38,940 bases of DNA from an uncultured Streptococcus sp. (GCA_945864085.1 CAMBAD010000013.1:1-38940); one strand, 5' to 3'. Counted from the stretch's first letter, positions 1-9,124 are shown. A program made the numbers and translations. The notes: generated by a model from the sequence alone, not told the origin.

Positions 1-787
1 TGTGGCCTGGGTCATAGAAACGAAGTAGGGTACCATCCCCGATTTTTCCTTGGTCACCATAAATATCACCTGCAGGCGAACAATCCACTGCCAGAAAAAT
101 GTCTGGATTGAACTTGGTAGTAGAAGCATGGGCACCACGTAGGCCGACCTCTTCTTGGACATTGGCTCCAGCAATCAGCTGGTTTGGTAAAGCTTGACCA
201 GAGAGGCTTTCGAGTAACTCGGTCACCATAAGGACACCGAAGCGATTGTCCCATGCTTTAGAAATGATATTTTTCCCATTGGCGGTCAGAATGGTTTCAT
301 TTTTCGGAACAAGGACATCTCCTGGACGGACACCGAAGGCCCAAGCTTCGTCATAATTGGTAAAACCAGCGTCGAAAATAATATCTGCAATGGCAGGTAT
401 TCCAGGGGCGCTGCCGCCACGAGATAGGTGCGGAGGAACCGAGCCTGAAATAGCTGGAATCGTCCGACCATCCTGCAAATGTAGAGTGAAGGCTTGGCTA
501 GAAACGACCAGCGGATTCCAGCCTCCTAGTTCAACAACTCGGAAAGTACCATCTGGTTTGATTTGGCTAATCATAAAACCGACTTCGTCCATGTGTGCAG
601 CTACTAAGACACGGGGAGCGTTTTCAGCCCTTGATTCCTTGATACCAAAAATTCCTCCCAGACCGTCCGTTTCAATACGGTCCACATGCGGTGTAATTTT
701 CTGGCGGATATGGTTGCGGACCTGTCCTTCAAATCCTGGTAAACTATGCAACTCCGTTACTTCTTTAATTTTTTCAAATAAGGTCAT
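1..787 (-). CDS. pepA: Glutamyl aminopeptidase, M42 family (3' end outside window)
   Basis: Cytoplasmic metallo-aminopeptidase that removes N-terminal acidic residues from peptides. About 262 of the usual ~355 residues are present; the C-terminus lies beyond base 1. Visible M42 metal and catalytic motifs are AAHMDEVGF (about residues 63-71), KAWDNRFG, the catalytic Glu pair in NVQEEVGLRG, and DCSPAGD. The start ATG at 787 follows a GGAGG-type ribosome binding site. A promoter can be read on the minus strand about 30-60 bases upstream. The identity is secure from the motifs and order; the exact substrate preference is taken from the family. Confidence 0.92.
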   Translation of the reverse strand, partial: MTLFEKIKEVTELHSLPGFEGQVRNHIRQKITPHVDRIETDGLGGIFGIKESRAENAPRVLVAAHMDEVGFMISQIKPDGTFRVVELGGWNPLVVSSQAFTLHLQDGRTIPAISGSVPPHLSRGGSAPGIPAIADIIFDAGFTNYDEAWAFGVRPGDVLVPKNETILTANGKNIISKAWDNRFGVLMVTELLESLSGQALPNQLIAGANVQEEVGLRGAHASTTKFNPDIFLAVDCSPAGDIYGDQGKIGDGTLLRFYDPGH

Positions 788-815
788 TCTTTTTCCTCCA
801 TGACATTCTGATACT

Positions 816-844
816 ATTTTATCATGAAGGACTGAACTTGTCTT
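816..844 (-). promoter_or_regulatory. pepA promoter
   Basis: Read on the minus strand: -35 AAGACA, 17-base spacer, -10 TAAAAT, with a TG one base before the -10 (extended -10). The pepA start lies about 29 bases downstream of the -10. Confidence 0.55.
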
Positions 845-1144
845 AAAAATATGGAAAAAGATGGACAGCATTGACAAGAATGCCTGAAATTTTCTAGGAT
901 AGAAATGCCCCTCAACATAGAGAGGAGGGGATTGTTAAGTGTGGGAAGCATTTATCGACCTTTAGTTTTTCTTTTATTGCTTTGATGTAAGAGAGGTTGG
1001 GTTTGAGCCTAGACACATTTATCAATGTAAAGTTATTCTATCTATTTTTAGTTTTTTATCAAGTGATATAAGCTTGTCTCAGCCGTCACAGGACCCAAAG
1101 GTATTTTTAAGAAAAATCCGAGGATTTGTGATAAAATAAGCAAC
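845..1144. other. Non-coding stretch with a degenerate repeat end
   Basis: No convincing gene. Bases around 962-1010 (CTTTAGTTTTTCTTTTATTG and what follows) resemble the left end of the TATAGTC repeat family seen at 1766, 7260 and 11364, and the AAGCTTG segment near 1070 resembles one near 1900. I see only one end clearly, so this is at best a decayed copy. An extended -10 for the next gene lies at 1129-1137. Confidence 0.4.
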
Positions 1145-1145
1145 A
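1129..1145 (+). promoter_or_regulatory. Extended -10 immediately before the DUF4651 start (leaderless candidate)
   Basis: TGA-TAAAAT at 1129-1137 is followed after seven bases by the ATG at 1145. Transcription would therefore begin at or next to the start codon. No Shine-Dalgarno sequence is present. The -35 region is weak. Confidence 0.5.
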
Positions 1146-1429
1146 TGAATAAGAAAAAGACAGCCTTGCTAGCAGGCTTATTGGGGGCAGGTGTGCTCGC
1201 CGCTAGTGCTCAATTTTATCGTAAAATCCAAGAGGACCGTAAAAAAGCACAGGCCTTACAGGAGGTGCGTGACTTTTTCGCTGATTTAGGAGAGATTGCG
1301 ACGGTCTATGTGGATGAGACAGCCTCTACTCAGGACATTCTCATCGGAGGAGTTGTGATGGAGGCAGGCCAGGTGTTTTTATTTGAAAATACCCGAGGTT
1401 CTATTCAATATACGGAGGAAGAGAGATGA
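1145..1429 (+). CDS. DUF4651-family small membrane-anchored protein
   Basis: A 94-residue protein with an N-terminal hydrophobic segment (about residues 7-22, KTALLAGLLGAGVLAASA) after a lysine-rich start, so probably a single-pass membrane protein. A charged region (KIQEDRKKAQ) and an acidic C-terminal domain follow. This matches the streptococcal DUF4651 family of unknown function. Its stop overlaps the ATG of the thioredoxin gene (ATGA), so the two are translationally coupled. A role linked to thiol redox at the membrane is only suggested by that coupling. The start has no ribosome binding site and looks leaderless. Confidence 0.8.
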   Translation: MNKKKTALLAGLLGAGVLAASAQFYRKIQEDRKKAQALQEVRDFFADLGEIATVYVDETASTQDILIGGVVMEAGQVFLFENTRGSIQYTEEER

Positions 1430-1746
1430 TTTTTCCAACCAGTCTTGAAGAAGTGGCTCAGTTGATTGAAGATGGTAGGCCCACCGTTTTTCTATTTGTG
1501 ACGACTTGGTGTGGAGATTGCCACTATATCAAACCACATTTGCCTGCTATCGAGGAGGCCTTTCCTGATTTCCGTTTTGTGCAACTCGACCGTGATGACT
1601 TTATGGCTTTAGCACAGGAATGGGCTATTTTAGGGATTCCAAGTTTGGTCGTTTTGGAAAACGGCAAGGAAATTGGTCGCTTTGTTGACAAGAATCGCAA
1701 GACCAAGGAAGAAATCATGAACTTCTTAGCTGGGTTGGATAGATAA
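1426..1746 (+). CDS. Thioredoxin-family protein
   Basis: A 106-residue thioredoxin fold. The active-site motif is WCGDC (residues 28-32), where classical thioredoxin has WCGPC; the change of Pro to Asp is typical of the YtpP-like group. The cis-proline loop is GIPSLVV. There is no signal peptide, so it is cytoplasmic. The start overlaps the end of the DUF4651 gene by four bases, and the pair probably forms one transcript. It likely reduces protein disulfides, but the specific partner is unknown. Confidence 0.88.
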   Translation: MIFPTSLEEVAQLIEDGRPTVFLFVTTWCGDCHYIKPHLPAIEEAFPDFRFVQLDRDDFMALAQEWAILGIPSLVVLENGKEIGRFVDKNRKTKEEIMNFLAGLDR

Positions 1747-1765
1747 AGCAGCTGAAAAGTCTTGC

Positions 1766-2023
1766 TAGTATCATTTAGTGTTTCTTTTGTTGCTTGACGA
1801 AAGGGAGTGGGATTGAGCGTGAACCTTCTAAAAAGAATTCCCGTCACTGCCAAACGGATAGGAATGAACTGCTAGGTCACTTTTTGATTTCTGAGTGATA
1901 AGCTTGGGTTCAGACTAATTCTGCTTCCCAGACTTTCTGTCAAAATCTCAGCGTAGGAGCTGACAGCTCTAACAATCTGGGGGACTGGCGGAGCGAGTGT
2001 TAATAGCAAACTGAAAGACTATA
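1766..2023. repeat. Degenerate TATAGTC-family element with a longer interior
   Basis: The left end (TAGTATCATTTAGTGTTTC) and right end (AGCAAACTGAAAGACTATA) match the ends of the 7260 and 11364 repeats with several changes. The interior is about 150 bases longer and unrelated. It fills most of the gap between the thioredoxin gene and the DUF1002 gene. No gene is seen inside. Confidence 0.5.
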
Positions 2024-2047
2024 TCTCCCAAAAGAAAGGAAGAAAAC

Positions 2048-3004
2048 ATGAAGAAATCACTAGGAAAAATCCTTCTAGCACCTATGGTGCTAGGGTTGAG
2101 TTTAAGTCTGGCGCCACTGGTGCAGGCTGAGATTCAGACGGATGTTATCAATGAAAAATGGGGCAAGCCAACGCTGATCTACGGCGGAGGTTTGTCAGAT
2201 GCCCAGGCGACAGAGGTTAATAATCTATTTGGTATTTCGGATGTCAATAATGTCAGTCGTCAAGTTGTTGTCGGTACCGATATGGACAACTATTTGGGGA
2301 CATCTGGAGCAGATACAGCTTCTCTTTACTCATCTGTTTTGGTGCAAAAGCAGGATGCAGGAAAGGGAGTTGTGGTGGACATTAAGACACCACAGAATAT
2401 CACCTTGATTACTGAAACCCAGTACGCCAATGCGGCCATTACTGCTGGTGCAACGGATGTTTTGATTGATGTGGCGTCACCGCTTCAGGTGACAGGGGAA
2501 TCAGCGTTGACAGGTGTTTACAAGGCCTTGGCTGCTAATGGCGAGACTGTCGATACAGCACGGACAGAGGTTGCCCAGCAAGAATTGGAAACGGTCAATG
2601 AAGTCGCGACAGCCCATTCAGGTGATGAGAACTTTGATAGTTCAGCCTTGGATAAGGCGGTGGCAGAAATCAAGACAGCACTTGCGGATTACAAGCAATC
2701 CAATGGTCAGGTCGCTTCCGAGTCGGACATCACAGCCATCATCAACGATGTTTTGGCTAATAATGGCCTAGAAAATGTGATTACCGCGGATGAAATTTCC
2801 AAATTGGTCACTTTTGCCAAGGCCTATCAGGAAACATCCGCTATCGATTCAGCGGAAGTCGCTGCCCAGCTCAATCAGTTCAAGCAACAAGCGGAGCAAC
2901 AAATTTCAGAAGCCTATAAAAACTTACAAGATTCAGGTATTTTAGAAAAAATCGGTGCCTTCTTCGAAGGGCTATGGAAGGGTCTGACAGGCCTATTTGG
3001 GTAA
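2048..3004 (+). CDS. Secreted DUF1002-domain protein
   Basis: A 318-residue protein with a clear signal peptide: MKKS, a hydrophobic core (about residues 8-25) and a VQA cleavage site near residue 27. The rest fits the DUF1002 family, which has no assigned biochemical function. The middle is rich in Ala, Glu and Asp and probably helical. The C-terminus carries a short amphipathic segment (KIGAFFEGLWKGLTGLFG). The ribosome binding site GAAAGGAAG lies just upstream. It probably shares a transcript with the YtpR gene 18 bases downstream. Secretion is well supported; function is unknown. Confidence 0.85.
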   Translation: MKKSLGKILLAPMVLGLSLSLAPLVQAEIQTDVINEKWGKPTLIYGGGLSDAQATEVNNLFGISDVNNVSRQVVVGTDMDNYLGTSGADTASLYSSVLVQKQDAGKGVVVDIKTPQNITLITETQYANAAITAGATDVLIDVASPLQVTGESALTGVYKALAANGETVDTARTEVAQQELETVNEVATAHSGDENFDSSALDKAVAEIKTALADYKQSNGQVASESDITAIINDVLANNGLENVITADEISKLVTFAKAYQETSAIDSAEVAAQLNQFKQQAEQQISEAYKNLQDSGILEKIGAFFEGLWKGLTGLFG

Positions 3005-3022
3005 AGGAGAATAAAGAAAGAG

Positions 3023-3646
3023 ATGATTTTTACATATAATAAGGAACATGTCGGCGATGTCCTCATGGTCATTGTAGCTGAGAACAAGGGACAAGCTGTT
3101 CAGTTTGAACGCAGGGGTCAGGTGGCGCGTGTTTTCCTAGAGGAAACAGGCCAGACGGTTGCATGGAATATTTTTGACGTATCAACCTTGGTTAAAATTT
3201 CTGGCAATGGACAGGTTTTCTTGACAGATGAGCAAGTAGCGGTCTTGAATGCTGAGTTGAGTAAGGAAGGTTTTGCAGAAGTTTTGGTCAATGACAATGC
3301 TCCTAAGTTTGTTGTCGGTCAGATTGTGGACTTGGTTCCCCACCCAGATAGCGACCACCTCAATATCTGTCAGGTTAATGTCGGTGACAAAACGGTACAA
3401 ATCGTAGCTGGTGCGCCAAATGCTGCCCAAGGTCTGAAAACCATTGTGGCTCTTCCGGGAGCAATGATGCCAAGCGGCAACCTCATCTTCCCAGGAAAAT
3501 TGCGTGGAGAAGACAGCTTTGGTATGATGTGCAGCCCGCGTGAATTGGCTCTGCCAAACGCCCCACAAGTCCGTGGCATTATCGAACTAGACGACTCCGC
3601 AGTGGTCGGAGAAGCCTTTGATCCAGCTAAACACTGGAAGGGATAG
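3023..3646 (+). CDS. ytpR: YtpR-family tRNA-binding protein
   Basis: A 207-residue protein with an N-terminal DUF4479-like half and a C-terminal EMAP/tRNA-binding OB fold (about residues 95-200: GQIVDLVPHPDSDHLNICQVNVG, then the KLRG and SFGMMCS motifs). The C-terminal half resembles the tRNA-binding domain of phenylalanyl-tRNA synthetase beta, but no synthetase catalytic domain is present. It presumably binds tRNA in the cytoplasm. A GGAG ribosome binding site precedes the start. A hairpin terminator follows and is shared with the convergent DUF2785 gene. Confidence 0.88.
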   Translation: MIFTYNKEHVGDVLMVIVAENKGQAVQFERRGQVARVFLEETGQTVAWNIFDVSTLVKISGNGQVFLTDEQVAVLNAELSKEGFAEVLVNDNAPKFVVGQIVDLVPHPDSDHLNICQVNVGDKTVQIVAGAPNAAQGLKTIVALPGAMMPSGNLIFPGKLRGEDSFGMMCSPRELALPNAPQVRGIIELDDSAVVGEAFDPAKHWKG

Positions 3647-3653
3647 AAAAAAG

Positions 3654-3684
3654 AAGAATTGGTCAATTTTGGCCAATTCTTTTA
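3654..3684. terminator. Bidirectional terminator between ytpR and the DUF2785 gene
   Basis: The stem AAGAATTGG pairs with CCAATTCTT, with A and T runs on the two sides, between convergent genes. Confidence 0.75.
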
Positions 3685-4461
3685 TACTGTTTCAATTTTT
3701 CCTTCAATAGCTTGTCGGAGTTCCGCTGTCAAAGCCTGATGTGATTTGAGTTGGAAGTAGAGACTGGATAGGAAATGCTGGAGGTTGAGCCACCGGAAGT
3801 AGTCCAGAGGTTCTTGGTTGGGAAAGTCTAGCTTGCTAATCCATTCCGTCAGCTCTTGCCCTGACACTTTTTTATTCAGCAGGAGGTAGACAGGAATCTG
3901 TGCTAGGCGGATTTCCTCGCCAGCTGAGAAAACTTGATTTTGTTTATTTAGGCAGGTGATGATAGTCTGCCAGACTTCTTTGCTTTTTTCAGCGGGGAAT
4001 TGATTATGACAGCTTGTGGCCAGAAGAAAATCTGCTCCATGGGCAGCGGTATGAATCCAGCCAAGTTTTTCATCATAGCCAGACCAGTCATTTTCAATCG
4101 TCAAATAATCCAAGGCCTGTTGGAAGAGTAGCTCGCGGTCCTTAGTGCTTAAAAATGCAGAGTACTCAGAATCTTGATTATTATCGACAGACAGTAAAAG
4201 GCAGTAGAGCAAGCAAGTAAAACTTCGCTTTAGTGTGGAGCTTTCTAGGGAAAGAGGATTGGTTTCTTGAGAAAATTGTAACAGCGACTGTGCTTGCTCC
4301 CTTGTGACTAAATTATCCAGGAATATATGGCAAAAACTGGCATAGACAAGTTCATCGCGTATAGCAGGATTGGGATGGTCGATATTGTCTAGCAACCAGC
4401 TGAGTTCCTGGTCGGTATAAGCTTGGGTAGCTTGCAACTTTGAGGCAAGAATATTTTTCAT
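3682..4461 (-). CDS. DUF2785-domain protein
   Basis: A 259-residue, probably cytoplasmic and mainly helical protein. The sequence fits DUF2785, including LSWLLDNIDHPNPAIRDELVY near the N-terminus and GWIHTAAHGADFLL in the middle. The family is of unknown function. There is no signal peptide or membrane segment. The start at 4461 has a GGAG ribosome binding site. It is transcribed alone, divergently from ssbB, whose ComX box lies about 40 bases upstream of its start. A link to competence is not shown. Confidence 0.78.
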   Translation of the reverse strand: MKNILASKLQATQAYTDQELSWLLDNIDHPNPAIRDELVYASFCHIFLDNLVTREQAQSLLQFSQETNPLSLESSTLKRSFTCLLYCLLLSVDNNQDSEYSAFLSTKDRELLFQQALDYLTIENDWSGYDEKLGWIHTAAHGADFLLATSCHNQFPAEKSKEVWQTIITCLNKQNQVFSAGEEIRLAQIPVYLLLNKKVSGQELTEWISKLDFPNQEPLDYFRWLNLQHFLSSLYFQLKSHQALTAELRQAIEGKIETV

Positions 4462-4499
4462 ATATTTATCTCCTTTTTCATGATTTTATCAAATCTTCC

Positions 4500-4507
4500 T
4501 ACGAATA
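4500..4507 (+). promoter_or_regulatory. ComX (SigX) box of ssbB
   Basis: TACGAATA is the streptococcal late-competence cin-box core. It lies 20 bases before the ssbB ATG, with a T-rich stretch upstream as is usual for these promoters. No good vegetative -35/-10 pair is visible here. ssbB is therefore probably induced by the alternative sigma factor ComX. Confidence 0.88.
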
Positions 4508-4527
4508 AACAAGTAGGAGGATATAAA

Positions 4528-4923
4528 ATGTACAATAAAGTAATTTTGATTGGTCGCTTGACGGCCCAACCCGAACTCACTCAAACCCCTAACGGCAAAA
4601 ATCTGACCCGTGTCACTGTTGCAGTAAACAGACGGTTCAAGTCGGAAAACGGTGAGCGCGAAGCAGATTTCATCAATGTTATTTTCTGGGGCAAGTTGGC
4701 CGAAACACTCGTTTCCTATGCCAGCAAGGGAAGCCTGCTGTCTGTTGATGGTGAACTGCGCACCCGCAAATATGAAAAAGATGGCAGCAACCATTATGTG
4801 ACAGAGGTTTTGGGTCAATCCTTCCAGCTACTAGAAAGTCGTGCCCAACGTGCCATGCGCGAAAACAATAGCGGCGAAGATTTGGCAGACTTAATCTTGG
4901 ATGAGGAGGAACTTCCCTTCTAA
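4528..4923 (+). CDS. ssbB: Single-stranded DNA-binding protein, competence-induced SsbB
   Basis: A 131-residue SSB with the OB fold (MYNKVILIGRLTAQPELTQT at the start, then NVIFWGKLAE and GSLLSVDGELRTRKYE) and the conserved acidic C-terminal tip ending in EELPF, which docks partner proteins. The 131-residue length matches streptococcal SsbB rather than the longer, essential SsbA. It protects incoming single strands during transformation. An in-frame ATG exists at 4480, but it lies upstream of the ComX box. The start at 4528 has the ribosome binding site GTAGGAGG and gives the family N-terminus. Confidence 0.95.
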   Translation: MYNKVILIGRLTAQPELTQTPNGKNLTRVTVAVNRRFKSENGEREADFINVIFWGKLAETLVSYASKGSLLSVDGELRTRKYEKDGSNHYVTEVLGQSFQLLESRAQRAMRENNSGEDLADLILDEEELPF

Positions 4924-4929
4924 CAGCGA

Positions 4930-4957
4930 AACAGGCTTGATTCAGGCCTGTTTTTTT
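4930..4957 (+). terminator. ssbB terminator
   Basis: ACAGGC pairs with GCCTGT and is followed by a run of seven T, directly behind the ssbB stop. Confidence 0.85.
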
Positions 4958-5212
4958 CTAAAATCCGACACTTTTCTTAAATGTTTTCTTTCTTTTCAGA
5001 TTATATTGAGTTCATCAAAAGAAATACCCTGTCACCGCTTCGATCCAGATACCATTGCATTTTTAGAACAATTAAACAGGGGGATTCCTCGTTTAACCTC
5101 TATTCATCTGGAAGAAAGCAAATGAGTCTTGTTAGAAATAAAAAAACTAAGTTATCGTTAAAAATAGTTCCCTCCTCCTTTGGACGGATTTTTGAAAAAA
5201 TAAAAGAAATTT
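4958..5212. other. Gene-free stretch, possibly holding a gene remnant
   Basis: AT-rich. A plus-strand reading frame ending at 5125 encodes a short protein-like tail (FDPDTIAFLEQLNRGIPRL, about 30 residues) without its own start or ribosome binding site. It could be the relic of a lost gene, but I do not recognise it. Confidence 0.25.
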
Positions 5213-5241
5213 CTTGACTATTTTTGACCAAGTGATACAAT
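5213..5241 (+). promoter_or_regulatory. groESL promoter with CtsR-like heptad repeats
   Basis: -35 TTGACT (5214-5219), 16-base spacer and -10 TACAAT (5236-5241). CTTGACT-ATT-TTTGACC at 5213-5229 matches the inverse CtsR heptad repeat at 13 of 14 positions and overlaps the -35. A CIRCE element follows directly. Double control of groE by HrcA and CtsR is known in several streptococci. Confidence 0.8.
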
Positions 5242-5252
5242 GAAAGAAGATA

Positions 5253-5279
5253 TTAGCACTCTTAGGACAAGAGTGCTAA
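5253..5279. promoter_or_regulatory. CIRCE element (HrcA operator)
   Basis: A perfect TTAGCACTC - N9 - GAGTGCTAA inverted repeat, located downstream of the -10 in the groESL leader. HrcA represses here until heat stress. Confidence 0.98.
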
Positions 5280-5299
5280 AAAACTATGGAGGTTTCCCT

Positions 5300-7215
<1,916 letters not shown>

Positions 7216-7227
7216 TAGAATCATGCA

Positions 7228-7256
7228 AGCATAGTCATTAGGCTGTGCTTTTGTGC
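7228..7256 (+). terminator. groESL terminator
   Basis: AGCATAG pairs with CTGTGCT (one G-U pair) and is followed by TTTTGT, 13 bases or so behind the groEL stop. Confidence 0.65.
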
Positions 7257-7259
7257 TGG

Positions 7260-7365
7260 TATAGTCGTTTAGTTTTTCTTTTATTACTTCGTTAACTCGC
7301 TTTGCCGTACTCCAGTACTGCCTGCAGCTCGTTGCCTAGTACTAAAAGTAAACTAAAAGACTATA
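7260..7365. repeat. MITE-like 106-bp repeat, copy 1
   Basis: The ends are imperfect inverted repeats: TATAGTCGTTTAGTTTTTC on the left and TAAACTAAAAGACTATA on the right. Both ends carry TA, as expected for an IS630/mariner-type TA target duplication. The interior holds short palindromes (GTACTCCAGTAC, CTGCAG, TAGTACTA). A near-identical copy in the same orientation lies at 11364-11458. It is too short to code for a transposase. Confidence 0.8.
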
Positions 7366-7487
7366 TCATTCTTGCTTGAGAGCCTCTGGGAGTTCGTTTC
7401 ACAGCAAATGATTTGATATTGGCCCGGCTTGCCTGATGAAAGAATTAAAAAAAGCAGGGAAAGACACGAAATTTCGGCCATATCTAT
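7366..7487. other. Gene-free stretch before the rpsL promoter
   Basis: No open frame with a credible start and no terminator is seen. It ends at the rpsL -35. Confidence 0.4.
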
Positions 7488-7516
7488 TTGACAAGAGGTT
7501 TTGTTTATGGTACTAT
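7488..7516 (+). promoter_or_regulatory. rpsL-rpsG promoter
   Basis: TTGACA at 7488-7493, 17-base spacer, TACTAT at 7511-7516, with TGG before the -10 (extended). This predicts a leader of about 130 bases ahead of rpsL. Confidence 0.75.
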
Positions 7517-7528
7517 GATAAACGGTAC

Positions 7529-7636
7529 TTTTTACTTTTGGTCTCTCAAAAGTGTACAGAGACGTGCTGACAAATGTTGCAAAAGTACACGCAGTTCTGG
7601 GCTGTCACCAAGTGCCAGAGCAACCAAAAATAAAAA
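7529..7636 (+). ncRNA. Structured rpsL leader
   Basis: TTTTTACTTTTGGT (7529-7542) can pair with ACCAAAAATAAAAA (7623-7636) at 13 of 14 positions. Inside are GTCTCT/AGAGAC (7541-7546 with 7558-7563) and TCTGG/CCAGA (7596-7600 with 7615-7619). The closing helix ends just before the AGGAG ribosome binding site at 7644. The layout resembles a ribosomal-protein autoregulatory leader. This is inferred from pairing in one sequence only. Confidence 0.45.
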
Positions 7637-7655
7637 TATATACAGGAGAATGTAG

Positions 7656-8069
7656 ATGCCTACAATTAACCAGTTGGTTCGCAAACCACGCAAGTCTAAA
7701 GTAGAAAAATCTAAATCACCAGCTTTGAACGTTGGCTACAACAGCCGTAAAAAAGTTCAAACAAACGTTTCTTCACCACAAAAACGTGGTGTTGCGACTC
7801 GTGTCGGAACTATGACACCTAAAAAACCTAACTCAGCCCTTCGTAAATTTGCCCGTGTACGTTTGAGCAACTTGATCGAAGTAACTGCCTACATCCCAGG
7901 TATCGGCCACAACTTGCAAGAGCACAGTGTCGTTCTTCTTCGCGGTGGACGTGTAAAAGACCTTCCAGGGGTACGTTACCATATCGTTCGTGGTGCACTT
8001 GATACTGCAGGTGTTAACGACCGTAAGCAAGGCCGTTCTAAATACGGTACAAAACGTCCAAAAGGTTAA
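7656..8069 (+). CDS. rpsL: 30S ribosomal protein S12
   Basis: A 137-residue S12, which sits at the decoding centre and controls accuracy. [17 protein letters not shown] and [16 protein letters not shown] are conserved. The two lysines that usually mutate in streptomycin-resistant strains are both unchanged (TPKKPNS and RVKDLPG). The ribosome binding site is ACAGGAG. It heads the rpsL-rpsG unit, 16 bases upstream of rpsG. Confidence 0.99.
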   Translation: MPTINQLVRKPRKSKVEKSKSPALNVGYNSRKKVQTNVSSPQKRGVATRVGTMTPKKPNSALRKFARVRLSNLIEVTAYIPGIGHNLQEHSVVLLRGGRVKDLPGVRYHIVRGALDTAGVNDRKQGRSKYGTKRPKG

Positions 8070-8085
8070 GAAAGGGGAAATATAA

Positions 8086-8556
8086 ATGAGTCGTAAAAAT
8101 CAAGCGCCTAAGCGCGAAGTATTGCCAGATCCATTGTATAACTCAAAATTGGTAACTCGTTTGATCAACCGTGTTATGTTGGACGGTAAACGTGGTACTG
8201 CTGCATCAATCGTTTACGGTGCTTTTGATCAAATCAAAGAAGCAACTGGTAACGATGCACTTGAAGTGTTTGAAACAGCAATGGAAAACATCATGCCTGT
8301 ACTGGAAGTACGTGCACGCCGTGTCGGCGGTTCTAACTACCAAGTTCCAGTTGAAGTTCGTCCAGAGCGTCGTACTACACTTGGTCTTCGTTGGTTGGTA
8401 ACCATCGCTCGTAACCGTGGTGAGCATACAATGGTTGATCGCCTTGCGAAAGAAATCATGGATGCAGCTAACAACACAGGTGCGGCTGTTAAGAAACGTG
8501 AAGACACCCACCGTATGGCTGAAGCTAACCGCGCATTCGCACACTTCCGCTGGTAA
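8086..8556 (+). CDS. rpsG: 30S ribosomal protein S7
   Basis: A 156-residue S7 of normal length that organises the 16S head domain. Typical segments are [41 protein letters not shown], and the C-terminal [15 protein letters not shown] strong AAAGGGG ribosome binding site precedes it. It follows rpsL in one transcript. Unlike the classical str operon, fusA is separated by about 600 bases with terminators and its own promoter. Confidence 0.99.
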   Translation: MSRKNQAPKREVLPDPLYNSKLVTRLINRVMLDGKRGTAASIVYGAFDQIKEATGNDALEVFETAMENIMPVLEVRARRVGGSNYQVPVEVRPERRTTLGLRWLVTIARNRGEHTMVDRLAKEIMDAANNTGAAVKKREDTHRMAEANRAFAHFRW

Positions 8557-8977
8557 AATAGGATATTTTAGCGTTAAGCAAATGCTAGCCAAAATAGGAA
8601 AAGCGACGAAGAAACTTCAGTTTCTAGGAGATTTTGTCTTTTGGCAGACATTTGTAGCTAAAATTCAACTAAGATAGGATGTGAGGACGTTAAGAAAATT
8701 CAAGGAAAAATAGGAAATCAGACGAAGGGCCTTAAGGTCCAAGGAAGATTTATCTTTTTTCCAGAATTTTTAGTCCGAACTCAACTAATTAAGATACGAG
8801 GGCGTATAAAACGCATAGCAAAAATAGGAAAAGCGACGAAGAGTCTGTGGACTCTAGGAGGATTTACACCAAAAGGTAGCCACACTTGTAATTGGCTAAA
8901 GCCAAAACAATTGCGTCTCTTTTTTGCAAAGCGTTTAGTCCGAGTTCAATTAAGATGTGAGGACGTTAAGTCAGTTC
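8557..8977. repeat. Three-unit hairpin repeat array behind rpsG
   Basis: The core AAAATAGGAAA..GACGAAG recurs at 8591, 8707 and 8821 (spacing 116 and 114). Each core is followed by a short hairpin with different arms, then AGGA. The hairpins are GAAAC-TTCA-GTTTC (8611-8624), GGGCC-TTAA-GGTCC (8727-8740) and GAGTC-TGTG-GACTC (8841-8854). A second shared segment, GAGGACGTTAAG or a variant, closes the units. There is no gene in this region. Confidence 0.7.
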
Positions 8978-9029
8978 TACATAAATCAATTGAGATTATG
9001 GTACCAACTTCTCGTTCAACCATCACAAA

Positions 9030-9052
9030 ATCGGATTGGGGCTTGCCCCATC
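9030..9052 (+). terminator. Hairpin in the rpsG-fusA gap
   Basis: GGATTGGGG-CTTG-CCCCATCC is a strong stem without a good T tail. It resembles the terminator about 50 bases further on. Confidence 0.4.
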
Positions 9053-9077
9053 CACTTCACACCATTAGTTTAAAATC

Positions 9078-9108
9078 AAGCGGGTGGGACTTGCCCACTC
9101 GCTTTTCT
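9078..9108 (+). terminator. Terminator of the rpsL-rpsG unit
   Basis: AGCGGGTGGG-ACTTG-CCCACTCGCT followed by TTTCTT. It lies directly ahead of the fusA promoter. Confidence 0.75.
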
Positions 9109-9115
9109 TAAAATA

Positions 9116-9124
9116 TGGTATAAT
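9116..9124 (+). promoter_or_regulatory. fusA extended -10
   Basis: TGG-TATAAT with a poor -35. The predicted start site lies about 30 bases before the fusA ATG. It shows that fusA is transcribed separately from rpsL-rpsG, at least in part. Confidence 0.65.

Noticed and set aside
5240..5299. An earlier in-frame start for groES
   Set aside because: It would lie in the -10 and translate the CIRCE operator; the ATG at 5300 has the ribosome binding site and family N-terminus.
8591..8860. CRISPR-like array behind rpsG
   Set aside because: There are only three units, and the changing part is a small hairpin instead of a spacer of constant length without symmetry. No cas genes are seen.
8911..9111. 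A 66-codon frame ahead of fusA
   Set aside because: It runs through the repeat tail and two hairpins, one of them a terminator, with no ribosome binding site.
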